In this document: positions 7,591-14,431 of the stretch, piece by piece
Layout of the letters: the number at the start of each line of letters is the position of its first letter
Numbering within the stretch: the first letter of the stretch is position 1
Source of the DNA: Clostridia bacterium
Lineage (GTDB): Bacteria > Bacillota > Clostridia > Christensenellales > Aristaeellaceae
Length of the DNA stretch: 38,042 nucleotides
Assembly: GCA_017550035.1 (NCBI GenBank)
Contig: JAFYLS010000033.1
Coordinates: forward strand, 1 to 38,042
Reading direction: 5' to 3'
The notes under the pieces: model-generated
What the model saw: only the letters and a program-made list of their open reading frames with translations
Told to the model about the DNA's origin: nothing
Databases searched by the model: none
Translations under genes and position numbers: made by a program

Positions 7591-8097
7591 TTATTCCGCC
7601 AATGGCCACACCAAAGCTGCCGCTGCGCCGCCCATAAGCCATGTGAGCAATGCACAGGGAATCAGATACCCCGTTTTCCGCACCCCGGCAGCCCCGGCAT
7701 ACACCGCCAGCACATAAAACAGCGTTTCGGCAGAGGCGCACAGTATTGCGCCCAATATGCCCTGCGGACTGTCCGGACCAAAGGTTGCCATTAATTCCCC
7801 GGCCATGGCCAGCGAGGCGGACCCCGACAGCGGGCGCATGAGAAACAAAGGCAGCACGTCGGCAGGAATACCGCATCTTTGAAGCAGCGGCGACAGTAAG
7901 GCGACCGCCTCTTCCAGAATGCCCGATGTCCTGAGCGCAGCAACAGCTATCAGCATGCAAAACAACGAAGGCAAAATTTGCAGCGCTGTATCCATCCCTT
8001 CCCGTGCGCCTGTCATAAAGGATTGCGCCACAGGTACATTTTTCCATGCGCCAAATACAAAAACGGCCAGCAGCAAAACGGTCATGAGGCTGTTCAT
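7591..8097 (-). CDS. spmB: Spore maturation protein SpmB
   Basis: A 168-residue multipass membrane protein of the nucleoside-recognition (Gate) domain family. With SpmA it is needed for full spore core dehydration in Bacillus. Family features are PVAQSFMTGAREGMDTALQILPSL-type Gate segments near the N-terminus, the PLSGSASLAMAGEL motif in the middle and ASAETLFYVLAVY toward the C-terminus. Its ATG (8097-8095) overlaps the spmA TGA as ATGA, the usual coupled arrangement. Length agrees with the family. It is transcribed away from the spoIIIA operon, which begins about 140 bases upstream of spmA. Confidence 0.93.
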   Translation of the reverse strand: MNSLMTVLLLAVFVFGAWKNVPVAQSFMTGAREGMDTALQILPSLFCMLIAVAALRTSGILEEAVALLSPLLQRCGIPADVLPLFLMRPLSGSASLAMAGELMATFGPDSPQGILGAILCASAETLFYVLAVYAGAAGVRKTGYLIPCALLTWLMGGAAAALVWPLAE

Positions 8098-8678
8098 GGG
8101 CGCATTCCCGCCTTCCTGCCTTGAACGGCAGCCATCACTTTACAGCTTATAATACCGGTCACAGTAGAAACTGTGCTGGCAATCAATACCGGCAGCACAA
8201 TCTTTGCCGGATTTTCTGCCCCCATCGCAGCACGCATGGAAATAAGCGTAGTGGGCAGCAGCTGCACAGAAGATATATTGATCACCAGAAACATGCACAT
8301 GGCGTGGTTGATCTTTTCCCCTTTTGCCATGCACTGAACTGCACGTATTCCCATAGGCGTTGCCGCATTGCCCATGCCCAGCATATTGGCAGTCAGATTC
8401 ATGGCTGCATACTGCATTCCCTCATCACTCACACCTTTGCCAAGCAATCTGCCCAGCGGCTTTTTCAGCCAGGCCGCCCATTTTTCCATCACGCCGGCAT
8501 CCCGGAGAATCATCATCATTCCGGAAAAAAACATGAGCCCGCCCGCCATATTCCATACCGTTTCCAGTGCCTGCTGGGCAGCTTTCAGCAAATCTGCAGC
8601 CATCTGTCCCCCATTTCCCGAAAATACAGAAAGGCATAAACTGAGCACCATCATCCACAGAAAAATCCTGTCTGTCAT
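8094..8678 (-). CDS. spmA: Spore maturation protein SpmA
   Basis: A 194-residue membrane protein, partner of SpmB, with a Gate domain. Recognisable segments are KAAQQALETVWNMAGGLMFFSGMM, the conserved MNLTANMLGMGNAATPMGIRAV and LVINISSVQLLPTTLI. The ATG at 8678 is preceded by AAGGAGG; the open frame extends upstream to 9005 only because it lies antisense to spoIIIAC, so the short form is correct. The length equals that of Bacillus SpmA within a few residues. Expression in the mother cell is likely, given the shared intergenic region with the spoIIIA operon. Confidence 0.94.
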   Translation of the reverse strand: MTDRIFLWMMVLSLCLSVFSGNGGQMAADLLKAAQQALETVWNMAGGLMFFSGMMMILRDAGVMEKWAAWLKKPLGRLLGKGVSDEGMQYAAMNLTANMLGMGNAATPMGIRAVQCMAKGEKINHAMCMFLVINISSVQLLPTTLISMRAAMGAENPAKIVLPVLIASTVSTVTGIISCKVMAAVQGRKAGMRP

Positions 8679-8755
8679 CCCTGCATCCTCCTTTTTCCAT
8701 ACATATGCTGCTGAAAGCCGCATCTTGTCCGCACACCGCCAAAGGAAATGAATGC

Positions 8756-8782
8756 ATACATCCCGGCATATGTGCATACATT
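8756..8782 (+). promoter_or_regulatory. Sigma-E-like promoter of the spoIIIA operon
   Basis: An ATA element at 8756-8758 and CATACATT at 8775-8782 are separated by 16 bases, fitting the sigma-E pattern (ATA, 16-18 bases, CATACAnT) that drives spoIIIA in Bacillus. The octamer GCATACAT occurs twice (8754-8761 and 8774-8781), exactly 20 bases apart. The spoIIIAC start is about 35 bases downstream with AAAGGAGG in between. Confidence 0.65.
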
Positions 8783-8816
8783 CCACCAGCGGATACGCAA
8801 AGGAGGCTAGGATAAC

Positions 8817-9014
8817 ATGCAGGTGCAAATACTGCTGCAAATCGCAGGCATCGGGCTGCTGGTCACCGTGATCAGCCAGATTCTGAATAAAGCAGGCAGG
8901 GAAGATCTTTCCACGCTGACCGCCATTGCAGGGCTCGTCATCGTGCTGGTTATGGTAGTGCGCATGGTGGGGCAGCTGCTCAATGACGTGCAGACCATTT
9001 TCCACCTTTCATGA
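8817..9014 (+). CDS. spoIIIAC: Stage III sporulation protein AC
   Basis: A 65-residue protein with two membrane helices, part of the SpoIIIA-SpoIIQ channel between mother cell and forespore. The pattern QIAGIGLLVTVISQILNKAGRED followed by TAIAGLVIVLVMVVRMVGQL is diagnostic, and the length is that of the Bacillus protein. It starts at ATG 8817 after AAAGGAGG. It is the first gene of the operon here: no spoIIIAA or spoIIIAB precedes it, since spmA lies divergently immediately upstream. Its TGA overlaps the spoIIIAD ATG (ATGA). Confidence 0.95.
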   Translation: MQVQILLQIAGIGLLVTVISQILNKAGREDLSTLTAIAGLVIVLVMVVRMVGQLLNDVQTIFHLS

Positions 9015-9409
9015 ATGACATTTTGAAAATATCCGGCATCACGGTATTGGGCGCCGCTCTTTCCCTGCTGCTGAAACGCACCAACCGGGAAAGCGCCATG
9101 CTCTGCGCCGCAGCAGCAGGAATACTGATCCTGCTTGCAGCCATCCGGCAGCTGACCCCTGCCGTAAATGCCCTGAAAATATGGGCGGGAAAGATGGGCA
9201 TGGAAAATGTCAACATCGCAGAAATCCTCAAAATCCTGTCTGCAGCGCTTGTGATAGAACTGAGTGCGCAGCTTTGCCGGGAGTTGGGGGATGATGCGCT
9301 GGCGCAAAAGACCTTGTTAGCCGGGCAGTGGCTGCTGCTGGGCATGACAATACCGTTGCTTCTGGAAATCGGCGATCACCTGATCCGCCTTGTGCCCGCC
9401 GGCGCATGA
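9011..9409 (+). CDS. spoIIIAD: Stage III sporulation protein AD
   Basis: A 132-residue membrane protein homologous to a tandem SpoIIIAC-type unit plus further helices. Segments LKISGITVLGAALSLLLKRTNRE and the C-terminal ELSAQLCRELGDDALAQK, followed by LAGQWLLLGMTIPLLLEI, match the family. It is part of the inner membrane base of the feeding-tube channel. ATGA overlaps at both ends couple it to spoIIIAC and spoIIIAE. Confidence 0.94.
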   Translation: MNDILKISGITVLGAALSLLLKRTNRESAMLCAAAAGILILLAAIRQLTPAVNALKIWAGKMGMENVNIAEILKILSAALVIELSAQLCRELGDDALAQKTLLAGQWLLLGMTIPLLLEIGDHLIRLVPAGA

Positions 9410-10551
9410 AAAAACTTTGTTTCTTCCTGTTTCTTTTCAATCTGTCCCTGATAGCTGTTTGCGCCTGCTGCGAAAGTCTGGACGAAAGCATCCTGCATGT
9501 CACAAACGAACTGGACCTTTCCGGTTTGCCTGCACTGTTTTCCAATCTGCTGGGAGACGAAGATGAAATCCGCAGCTTCATTGCGCGGCTGGCCTCCGGT
9601 CGGGAAATTGCGGACATGGAGGCCGTCTTTTCCAAGTTGCTGGAAAGCGCCATGTCTACCCTGAACAAAACGTTCGCTGGAATGATCCGGCTGTTTCTGC
9701 CCGCATTTCTCATGGGCATCACAAGCAGAATACAGCCTTCTTTGTCCGGAAGCAAAAGCTTCAGAATGGCAGAACATGCCTGTTTTCTAAGCATCGCCGC
9801 CGTCATGGCATGGGATTTGAAAAGCCATCTGACGCTGTGTGAAAGCACCATTACCCGCATGGCCAATGCCATGCAGGCATTATTTCCGCTGCTCCTTACT
9901 TTGCTGACGGCCATCGGCGGCGCAGCAGGCGCTGCCTGCTATCAGCCTGCTTTAACAGCAGCGGGCGGCACCATGATCACCTTTATCCGCTCTTTCACCC
10001 TTCGTATCGCTCTGCTGCACGGTGCAATGACCATTTTGGACCATTTAAGCGATACCATGGATTTGAGCCGTCTGTGCACACTGCTGCGCCGACTGGCCGC
10101 CTGGACACTGGGCGTTGCATTCACACTTTTCTTGTCCGTCACTACGCTGCAGGGAATTTCCGGTTCCATCAGAGACGGCATCTCTATCCGCACAATGAAG
10201 TACGCCGTCAATAACTTTGTACCCGTAGTAGGCGGTATGTTTGCCGATACCATGGATACCTTGATCGGCTCCGGATTGCTGGTCAAAAATGCACTGGGCA
10301 TTACAGGTCTGGTCGGGCTGGTGCTGCTTTCGGCAGGTCCCCTGCTGGAAACGCTGTGCGCATCCTTTGTATACAGGCTGTGCGGGGCGCTGCTGGAACT
10401 GATCGCACCCAAGCGGCTCTGTGCCTGTATGGACCACTTTGCGTCCGTACTCACTCTGTTTTTTGTCATTGAACTGTCCGTCGGCGCCATGTTCTTCCTG
10501 TTGGCAGCGCAACTACTGGCAGCAGGAAACCTGATCGTCATGCTGAGGTAA
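9406..10551 (+). CDS. spoIIIAE: Stage III sporulation protein AE
   Basis: A 381-residue protein with an N-terminal signal or anchor segment (KKLCFFLFLFNLSLIAVCACC) and many membrane helices. It is the large polytopic subunit of the SpoIIIA channel. Recognisable blocks are LDLSGLPALFSNLLG, FIRSFTLRIALLHGAMTI, TTLQGISGSIRDGISIRTMK, NNFVPVVGGMFADTMDTLIGS and ALLELIAPKRL. I chose ATG 9406, which overlaps the spoIIIAD TGA as ATGA; the frame is open to 9328 without a better ribosome binding site. It is slightly shorter than the roughly 400-residue Bacillus protein. The Bacillus signal peptide is cleaved; here cleavage near residue 22 is plausible. Confidence 0.94.
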   Translation: MKKLCFFLFLFNLSLIAVCACCESLDESILHVTNELDLSGLPALFSNLLGDEDEIRSFIARLASGREIADMEAVFSKLLESAMSTLNKTFAGMIRLFLPAFLMGITSRIQPSLSGSKSFRMAEHACFLSIAAVMAWDLKSHLTLCESTITRMANAMQALFPLLLTLLTAIGGAAGAACYQPALTAAGGTMITFIRSFTLRIALLHGAMTILDHLSDTMDLSRLCTLLRRLAAWTLGVAFTLFLSVTTLQGISGSIRDGISIRTMKYAVNNFVPVVGGMFADTMDTLIGSGLLVKNALGITGLVGLVLLSAGPLLETLCASFVYRLCGALLELIAPKRLCACMDHFASVLTLFFVIELSVGAMFFLLAAQLLAAGNLIVMLR

Positions 10552-10555
10552 TACG

Positions 10556-10726
10556 ATGTCCGAGTTTTTCCGCCTGCTCATTTTTCTGTGCCTGATACGC
10601 ACTGTGTGCCAGTGCTTTTTGCCGCCCGGCCCCTTGCAAACGGGGGTGGACGCCTTTCTGCGTCTTACCACACTGCTTACCCTTTTGCGCAGTGCACCGT
10701 CCCTCAAGGAGGTGCTGCCATGGTGA
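10556..10726 (+). CDS. spoIIIAF: Truncated SpoIIIAF: membrane segment only (56 residues)
   Basis: This short gene lies exactly where spoIIIAF belongs, between AE and AG. It starts at ATG 10556 with GAGGT seven bases upstream and ends TGG TGA at 10726, overlapping the spoIIIAG start by 7 bases. The product begins MSEFFRLLIFLCLIRTVCQC and continues FLPPGPLQTGVDAFLRLTTL. This mirrors the N-terminal two-helix part of SpoIIIAF: helix, L-P-x-G/S, short loop, helix ending near a proline. The usual soluble C-terminal ring-like domain of about 100-150 residues is absent. The tight overlap with spoIIIAG leaves no remnant sequence, so this is a clean reduction rather than a recent frameshift. Homology is inferred from position and membrane pattern. 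Confidence 0.7.
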   Translation: MSEFFRLLIFLCLIRTVCQCFLPPGPLQTGVDAFLRLTTLLTLLRSAPSLKEVLPW

Positions 10727-11103
10727 AGGAGCCTGTCAAAGACAAAAGCAAGTCCGAAAAAAGCAGCAAACCCATTCACTGGCTTTTACTGGCCATTCTG
10801 GGTGCTGCATTTTTACTGACAGGCCTTTTCCCTTCCGGAAAAAACAGCGGCAGTATGAACGAAACAGAGCAGCGCATCGCTTCCGCCCTTTCCCGCATCC
10901 GGGACGCGGGGGATACCCATGTAGTCATCTACAGTGCAGAAACAGGCGCATTTTCTGCCGCAGATTCCCCCACCGGCGCACTCATCATTGCTACGGGCGC
11001 AGATGATATCGCCGTACAGCTGCGGCTGATGGAAGCCGCAACAACGCTGTTGAATCTGCCGCCCGATTCCATCCGCATCTATCCTATGGAGGAAAACCCA
11101 TGA
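10720..11103 (+). CDS. spoIIIAG: Stage III sporulation protein AG (short form)
   Basis: A 127-residue protein with one N-terminal membrane helix (PIHWLLLAILGAAFLLTGLF) and a soluble ring-building domain. The block GALIIATGADDIAVQLRLME, then AATTLLNLPPDSIRIYPM, is the family hallmark (GvlivAeGadn...v...I..Avq.Llgip..kI.V). In Bacillus SpoIIIAG forms a 30-fold ring in the intermembrane space and carries an extra beta insertion; here the protein is about 100 residues shorter and that insertion seems missing. I chose ATG 10720 because AAGGAGGTG lies just upstream, inside spoIIIAF. Its TGA overlaps the spoIIIAH ATG. Confidence 0.88.
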   Translation: MVKEPVKDKSKSEKSSKPIHWLLLAILGAAFLLTGLFPSGKNSGSMNETEQRIASALSRIRDAGDTHVVIYSAETGAFSAADSPTGALIIATGADDIAVQLRLMEAATTLLNLPPDSIRIYPMEENP

Positions 11104-11618
11104 AGCAAACAAAACGATCCGTATTAAAATTTGTCACCCTGTGCCTGTTTTTTCTGATGCTTTTTTACGCCTTTTTCACAGCCATCAAAAGTACCAGTCA
11201 AAGTCATTTTAACATTCCGGAAGACCGGAAAGTGTACATTCTTCCCACCCGCGCACCTGTTCCTTCACCCACGCCTGACCCTGTCACCTCCTTTCGCGAA
11301 GACCGTAAAGAGCAGTTTTCGGCAATTTCAGCCATCCTGACAGAACTTGCAAACAATCCTTCCGCAAGTTCGGATCTTCGTGCCTTAAGTCAGGAAAAAC
11401 TGATGGAACATGAAGAAAACGAGCGCATGACACTGCTGATTGAAACCGCCCTGCAGGGCATGGGGTATCCAGATGCCGTATGTGCCGTACATAGCAAAAC
11501 AGCGTCCGTTTTTCTGGCATCTTCTATCAACGAAAACGAAGGGCAGCTGCTTTCCGACCTGATTCGCGAATGGACAGGCCTGCCCGCCTCCTCCATTCGC
11601 CTGATTCAAACGCCATGA
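11100..11618 (+). CDS. spoIIIAH: Stage III sporulation protein AH
   Basis: A 172-residue protein with an N-terminal membrane helix (VLKFVTLCLFFLMLFYAFF), a proline-rich stalk (PTRAPVPSPTPDP) and a C-terminal YscJ/FliF-like ring-building domain. In Bacillus that domain binds forespore SpoIIQ across the septum. Supporting parts are REDRKEQFSAISAILTELAN, LIETALQGMGYPDAVCAVHS and the C-terminal LSDLIREWTGLPASSIRLI. It starts with ATGA overlap after spoIIIAG. The conserved pattern 'I..l..lL...G....v.......v.v.v....l......I...v...t.i....I.I' is present. No spoIIQ is in the window. Confidence 0.88.
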   Translation: MKQTKRSVLKFVTLCLFFLMLFYAFFTAIKSTSQSHFNIPEDRKVYILPTRAPVPSPTPDPVTSFREDRKEQFSAISAILTELANNPSASSDLRALSQEKLMEHEENERMTLLIETALQGMGYPDAVCAVHSKTASVFLASSINENEGQLLSDLIREWTGLPASSIRLIQTP

Positions 11619-11675
11619 CTTGCCAAAGTTCCGCAGAAATGATATGATATTTTTATCGCAAACAATCCATTTGTG

Positions 11676-11704
11676 TGTTTAAGCTGCTTACCGATGGGTA
11701 TAAT
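11676..11704 (+). promoter_or_regulatory. Promoter of rseC-trxA
   Basis: A perfect TATAAT (11699-11704) lies 30 bases upstream of the rseC ATG. The hexamer at the proper -35 distance, TGTTTA (11676-11681), is weak. The gap 11619-11733 holds no clear spoIIIA terminator. Confidence 0.55.
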
Positions 11705-11733
11705 ATTTTTGCGGACAGAAAGGATATGACAAC

Positions 11734-12147
11734 ATGATCCGTACCGGAAGAGTGGTTCGTGCAGACGGTAATCTTCTAAGCGTATGCTTTGAAAGACCGG
11801 AAATGTGCCAGCACTGCGGCGCCTGCGACCACAAGAAGGAAAGCTTTGTTAAACTGACGGGAAACGCCAAACCCGGTGACCGGGTGGATGTGGATATGCC
11901 CGAAGGGCAGCTGCTCCGTACTTCTCTCGTCACTTATCTGGTTCCCATTGCCGCGCTGCTGCTGGGCATGTTCCTGGGCAACCGTTTCATCGGCACGGAA
12001 AAAGGCGTAGCCCTTTACGGCTTCCTCTTCCTGCTGGTTTCCCTCATTCTGGTCATGCTGTATGACCGCTATCTCCGCCGCAGCGGCAACAAAACCCCTA
12101 AAATTATAGCTGTACATCCATTTGAGGAGGAAAATATTCATGAGTGA
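11734..12147 (+). CDS. RseC/MucC family membrane protein
   Basis: A 137-residue protein of the SoxR-reducing/RseC family. It has a short N-terminal beta segment with a CQHCGAC cluster (C25, C28, C31), then two membrane helices (about 64-82 and 90-112) and a basic C-terminus (YDRYLRRSGNK). In E. coli RseC is an inner membrane protein acting with the Rsx/Rnf complex to re-reduce SoxR, and relatives in Bacillota usually accompany Rnf-type redox systems. The CxxCxxC motif suggests metal or redox chemistry. It overlaps the start of trxA by 8 bases, so this pair is translationally coupled, consistent with a thiol or electron-transfer role. That role is inferred from family and context. Confidence 0.85.
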   Translation: MIRTGRVVRADGNLLSVCFERPEMCQHCGACDHKKESFVKLTGNAKPGDRVDVDMPEGQLLRTSLVTYLVPIAALLLGMFLGNRFIGTEKGVALYGFLFLLVSLILVMLYDRYLRRSGNKTPKIIAVHPFEEENIHE

Positions 12148-12451
12148 ACTGACCATTACCAAAGCCAATTTTGAACAGGAAGTTCTCAATTCCGATAAAC
12201 CCGTGCTGCTGGACTTCTGGGCACCCTGGTGCATGCCCTGCCGCATGATCGCCCCCATTGTGGAAGAAATTGCCGAAGACACCGCAGGCAAAGCAGTCGT
12301 CGGCAAAGTGAATGTGGACGAGGAAGGCGAACTGGCCATGAAGTTCGGTGTTGCTTCCATTCCTACCCTCATCGTGTTCAAAGGCGGTCAGGAAGTAAAG
12401 CGCGTTGTAGGCGTACAAAGCAAAGCCGCGTTGCTTGCCTTGCTGGACTGA
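12140..12451 (+). CDS. trxA: Thioredoxin with atypical CMPC active site
   Basis: A 103-residue thioredoxin. The fold markers are LLDFWAPWCMPCRM (24-37) with active cysteines C31 and C34, the buried aspartate region DFWA, the cis-proline loop ASIPTL and the C-terminal GVQSKAALLALLD. The dipeptide between the cysteines is Met-Pro rather than the usual Gly-Pro. This should change redox potential and partner choice, but the effect was not tested. ATG 12140 has GAGGAGG nine bases upstream, located within rseC. The TrxA family call is secure; which reductase serves it is unknown. A strong terminator follows at 12471-12494. Confidence 0.95.
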   Translation: MSELTITKANFEQEVLNSDKPVLLDFWAPWCMPCRMIAPIVEEIAEDTAGKAVVGKVNVDEEGELAMKFGVASIPTLIVFKGGQEVKRVVGVQSKAALLALLD

Positions 12452-12468
12452 TTGCTTATCGTATGATC

Positions 12469-12494
12469 AAACCGGGCATCTGCCCGGTTTTTTG
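12469..12494 (+). terminator. Terminator of rseC-trxA
   Basis: ACCGGGCA (12471-12478), loop TC, then TGCCCGGT (12481-12488) and a T-rich tail TTTTTTG. A textbook intrinsic terminator 18 bases after the trxA stop. Confidence 0.93.
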
Positions 12495-12519
12495 TTTATC
12501 GTTTTTCATCTCAGTCTCT

Positions 12520-12549
12520 ATTTGTCCAATAATGATGCACATTTGTCCA
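12520..12549 (+). repeat. Direct repeat ATTTGTCCA upstream of rnjA
   Basis: ATTTGTCCA occurs at 12520-12528 and again at 12541-12549, a 21-base period (about two helical turns). Both lie on the same DNA face about 45-75 bases upstream of the rnjA -10 box. It could be a regulator site. The rest of 12452-12709 contains only the terminator and promoter. Confidence 0.45.
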
Positions 12550-12589
12550 TATTTTTTATCATGGCGGGGTAGTATTTTGGTATCATTCG

Positions 12590-12598
12590 TGCTATAAT
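12590..12598 (+). promoter_or_regulatory. Extended -10 promoter of rnjA
   Basis: TGC followed by TATAAT (12593-12598) forms an extended -10. No good -35 hexamer is visible at 16-18 bases. The leader to the rnjA start is about 105 bases. Confidence 0.6.
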
Positions 12599-12709
12599 AA
12601 GTGAAGATTAGATGTCGTATCAAATGAATAATTTGACCCCGCACATCCCGAATTCATAACCATCTGTATTGATGTTTATTTTGTCTACCATGACGAAAGG
12701 AGTTCCCCT

Positions 12710-14374
12710 ATGCCTCAATCCCCCAAACTTCGCATCATCCCCCTGGGCGGTGTGGACGAAATCGGCAAAAACATTACTGCCTTTGAGTACGAAGATGATA
12801 TCCTGGTGGTGGACTGCGGTTCCATTTTCCCCAGTGATGATATGCTGGGTATTGACCTGGTCATTCCCGATGTATCCTACCTGGTTGCAAACAAGCACCG
12901 GGTAAAAGGTTATGTGTTCACCCACGGACACGAAGACCACATCGGCGCAACCCCCTATATTTTCGAACAGGTGCCCGCTCCCATTTACGGCACCCGCCTC
13001 ACCCTTGCGCTGATTGATATCAAGCTGCGCGAACACCGTGTAAACGGCATTCCCTTCAACACGGTCGAACCCCGTCAGGAAGTAAAAATCGGCAAATTCA
13101 CCGTAAAGTTCATCAAGGTGAACCACTCCATTCCGGGTGCATGCGCGCTGATTATTTCCTGCCCCGCCGGCGTGGTGGTCCATTCCGGCGACTTCAAGAT
13201 TGACTTTACCCCTGTGGACGGCGAAGTGACTGACCTGAGCAGCCTGGCAGCTGCCGGCGATCAGGGCGTGCTGGCGCTGATGTGCGAAAGCACCAACGTA
13301 GAACGCAGCGGCTACACCATGAGCGAACGCAAAATTGGCGAAACCTTCGTGGAGCAGTTCCGCAATGCCCGCGGTCGCGTTATTGTAGCCATGTTCTCCA
13401 GCAACATTAACCGCCTGCAGCAGGTGGTGGACAGCGCTATGCGTTTTGGCCGCAAGGTATGCTTTGTTGGCCGCAGCATGGTGAATGTTTCCCGCGTCGC
13501 CATGCAGCTGGGCGAATTGGTCATTCCGCCCACTTCCCTGCTGGAAATGGACGATCTGGACAATTACAGAGATGATGAACTGCTTATCCTGACCACAGGC
13601 AGTCAGGGCGAACCCATGAGCGGCCTGACCCGCATGGCCTTCTCCGAGCACCGCAAGCTGCAGATCAAGCAGAGCGACAAGGTCATCATTTCCGCTACGC
13701 CCATCCCCGGCAACGAAAAATTCGTTTCCCGTGTGATCAACCAGCTGTACCGCTGCGGCGCCGAAGTGATTTACGACGCCATGGCCGAAGTGCACGTTTC
13801 CGGTCACGCCCGTCAGGAAGAAATCAAATTGATCCACACACTGGTGAAGCCCAAGTATTTCATTCCCATCCACGGCGAATACCGCATGCTGTGGCAGCAT
13901 GCGGAGCTGGCTGAATCCCTGGGCATGGACCGGCAGAACATCGTGCTGCCCGTTACCGGTCAGGTGATTGAAATGAGCGAGCGCAATGTATCCATTGCCG
14001 GCACAGTGCCCACCGGCGAAGTGCTTATCGACGGTCTGGGCATCGGCGATGTAGGCAACGTGGTGCTCCGCGACCGCAAGCATCTCAGTCAGGATGGTCT
14101 GATCATCGTGGCCATGGCCTTTGACCGCACCAACAGCATTCTGGTGTCCGGCCCCGATATCATCTCCCGCGGTTTCGTGTATGTCCGCGAAAACGAAGAC
14201 ATTATCGAGCAGACCCGCGAAATCGTGCGTTTCATCATTGCCTCCTACGGCCACATCGACGGCAGCGACTGGCCCAGCATCAAGAACCGCATCAAGGATG
14301 AACTGCACCGCTACATCTACGAAAAGATCAAGCGCAACCCCATGATCCTGCCCATCATCGTGGATCTGGGCTAA
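12710..14374 (+). CDS. rnjA: Ribonuclease J
   Basis: A 554-residue metallo-beta-lactamase/beta-CASP ribonuclease with 5'-3' exonuclease and endonuclease activity, central to mRNA decay and rRNA processing in Bacillota. The zinc motif THGHEDHIGA (71-80; H72, H74, D76, H77) is intact. NHSIPGACAL and HSGDFKID supply further ligands, and TTGSQGEPMSGL, IPGNEKF and HVSGHARQEE belong to the beta-CASP domain. The C-terminal domain ends DELHRYIYEKIKRNPMILP. The length equals the family norm. The start ATG 12710 has AAGGAG seven bases upstream. It is monocistronic, with its own promoter and a strong terminator. Since only one rnj gene is visible, RNase J1 versus J2 cannot be decided, but the full set of ligands favours an active J1-type enzyme. 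Confidence 0.96.
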   Translation: MPQSPKLRIIPLGGVDEIGKNITAFEYEDDILVVDCGSIFPSDDMLGIDLVIPDVSYLVANKHRVKGYVFTHGHEDHIGATPYIFEQVPAPIYGTRLTLALIDIKLREHRVNGIPFNTVEPRQEVKIGKFTVKFIKVNHSIPGACALIISCPAGVVVHSGDFKIDFTPVDGEVTDLSSLAAAGDQGVLALMCESTNVERSGYTMSERKIGETFVEQFRNARGRVIVAMFSSNINRLQQVVDSAMRFGRKVCFVGRSMVNVSRVAMQLGELVIPPTSLLEMDDLDNYRDDELLILTTGSQGEPMSGLTRMAFSEHRKLQIKQSDKVIISATPIPGNEKFVSRVINQLYRCGAEVIYDAMAEVHVSGHARQEEIKLIHTLVKPKYFIPIHGEYRMLWQHAELAESLGMDRQNIVLPVTGQVIEMSERNVSIAGTVPTGEVLIDGLGIGDVGNVVLRDRKHLSQDGLIIVAMAFDRTNSILVSGPDIISRGFVYVRENEDIIEQTREIVRFIIASYGHIDGSDWPSIKNRIKDELHRYIYEKIKRNPMILPIIVDLG

Positions 14375-14390
14375 ATTGCAAACAGCATAT

Positions 14391-14426
14391 AAAAAGAGAC
14401 CGGAGAATCTCTCCGGTCTCTTTTTA
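14391..14426. terminator. Bidirectional terminator between rnjA and the HExxH gene
   Basis: GAGACCGGAGA (14396-14406), loop ATC, TCTCCGGTCTC (14410-14420), flanked by AAAAA on the left and TTTTT on the right. It can serve rnjA on the plus strand and the convergent gene on the minus strand. Confidence 0.92.
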
Positions 14427-14431
14427 TTTTC

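Noticed and set aside
10588..10719. A longer N-terminus for SpoIIIAG
   Set aside because: That stretch reads through spoIIIAF in another frame; the ATG at 10720 has an AAGGAGGTG site and a normal N-terminus.
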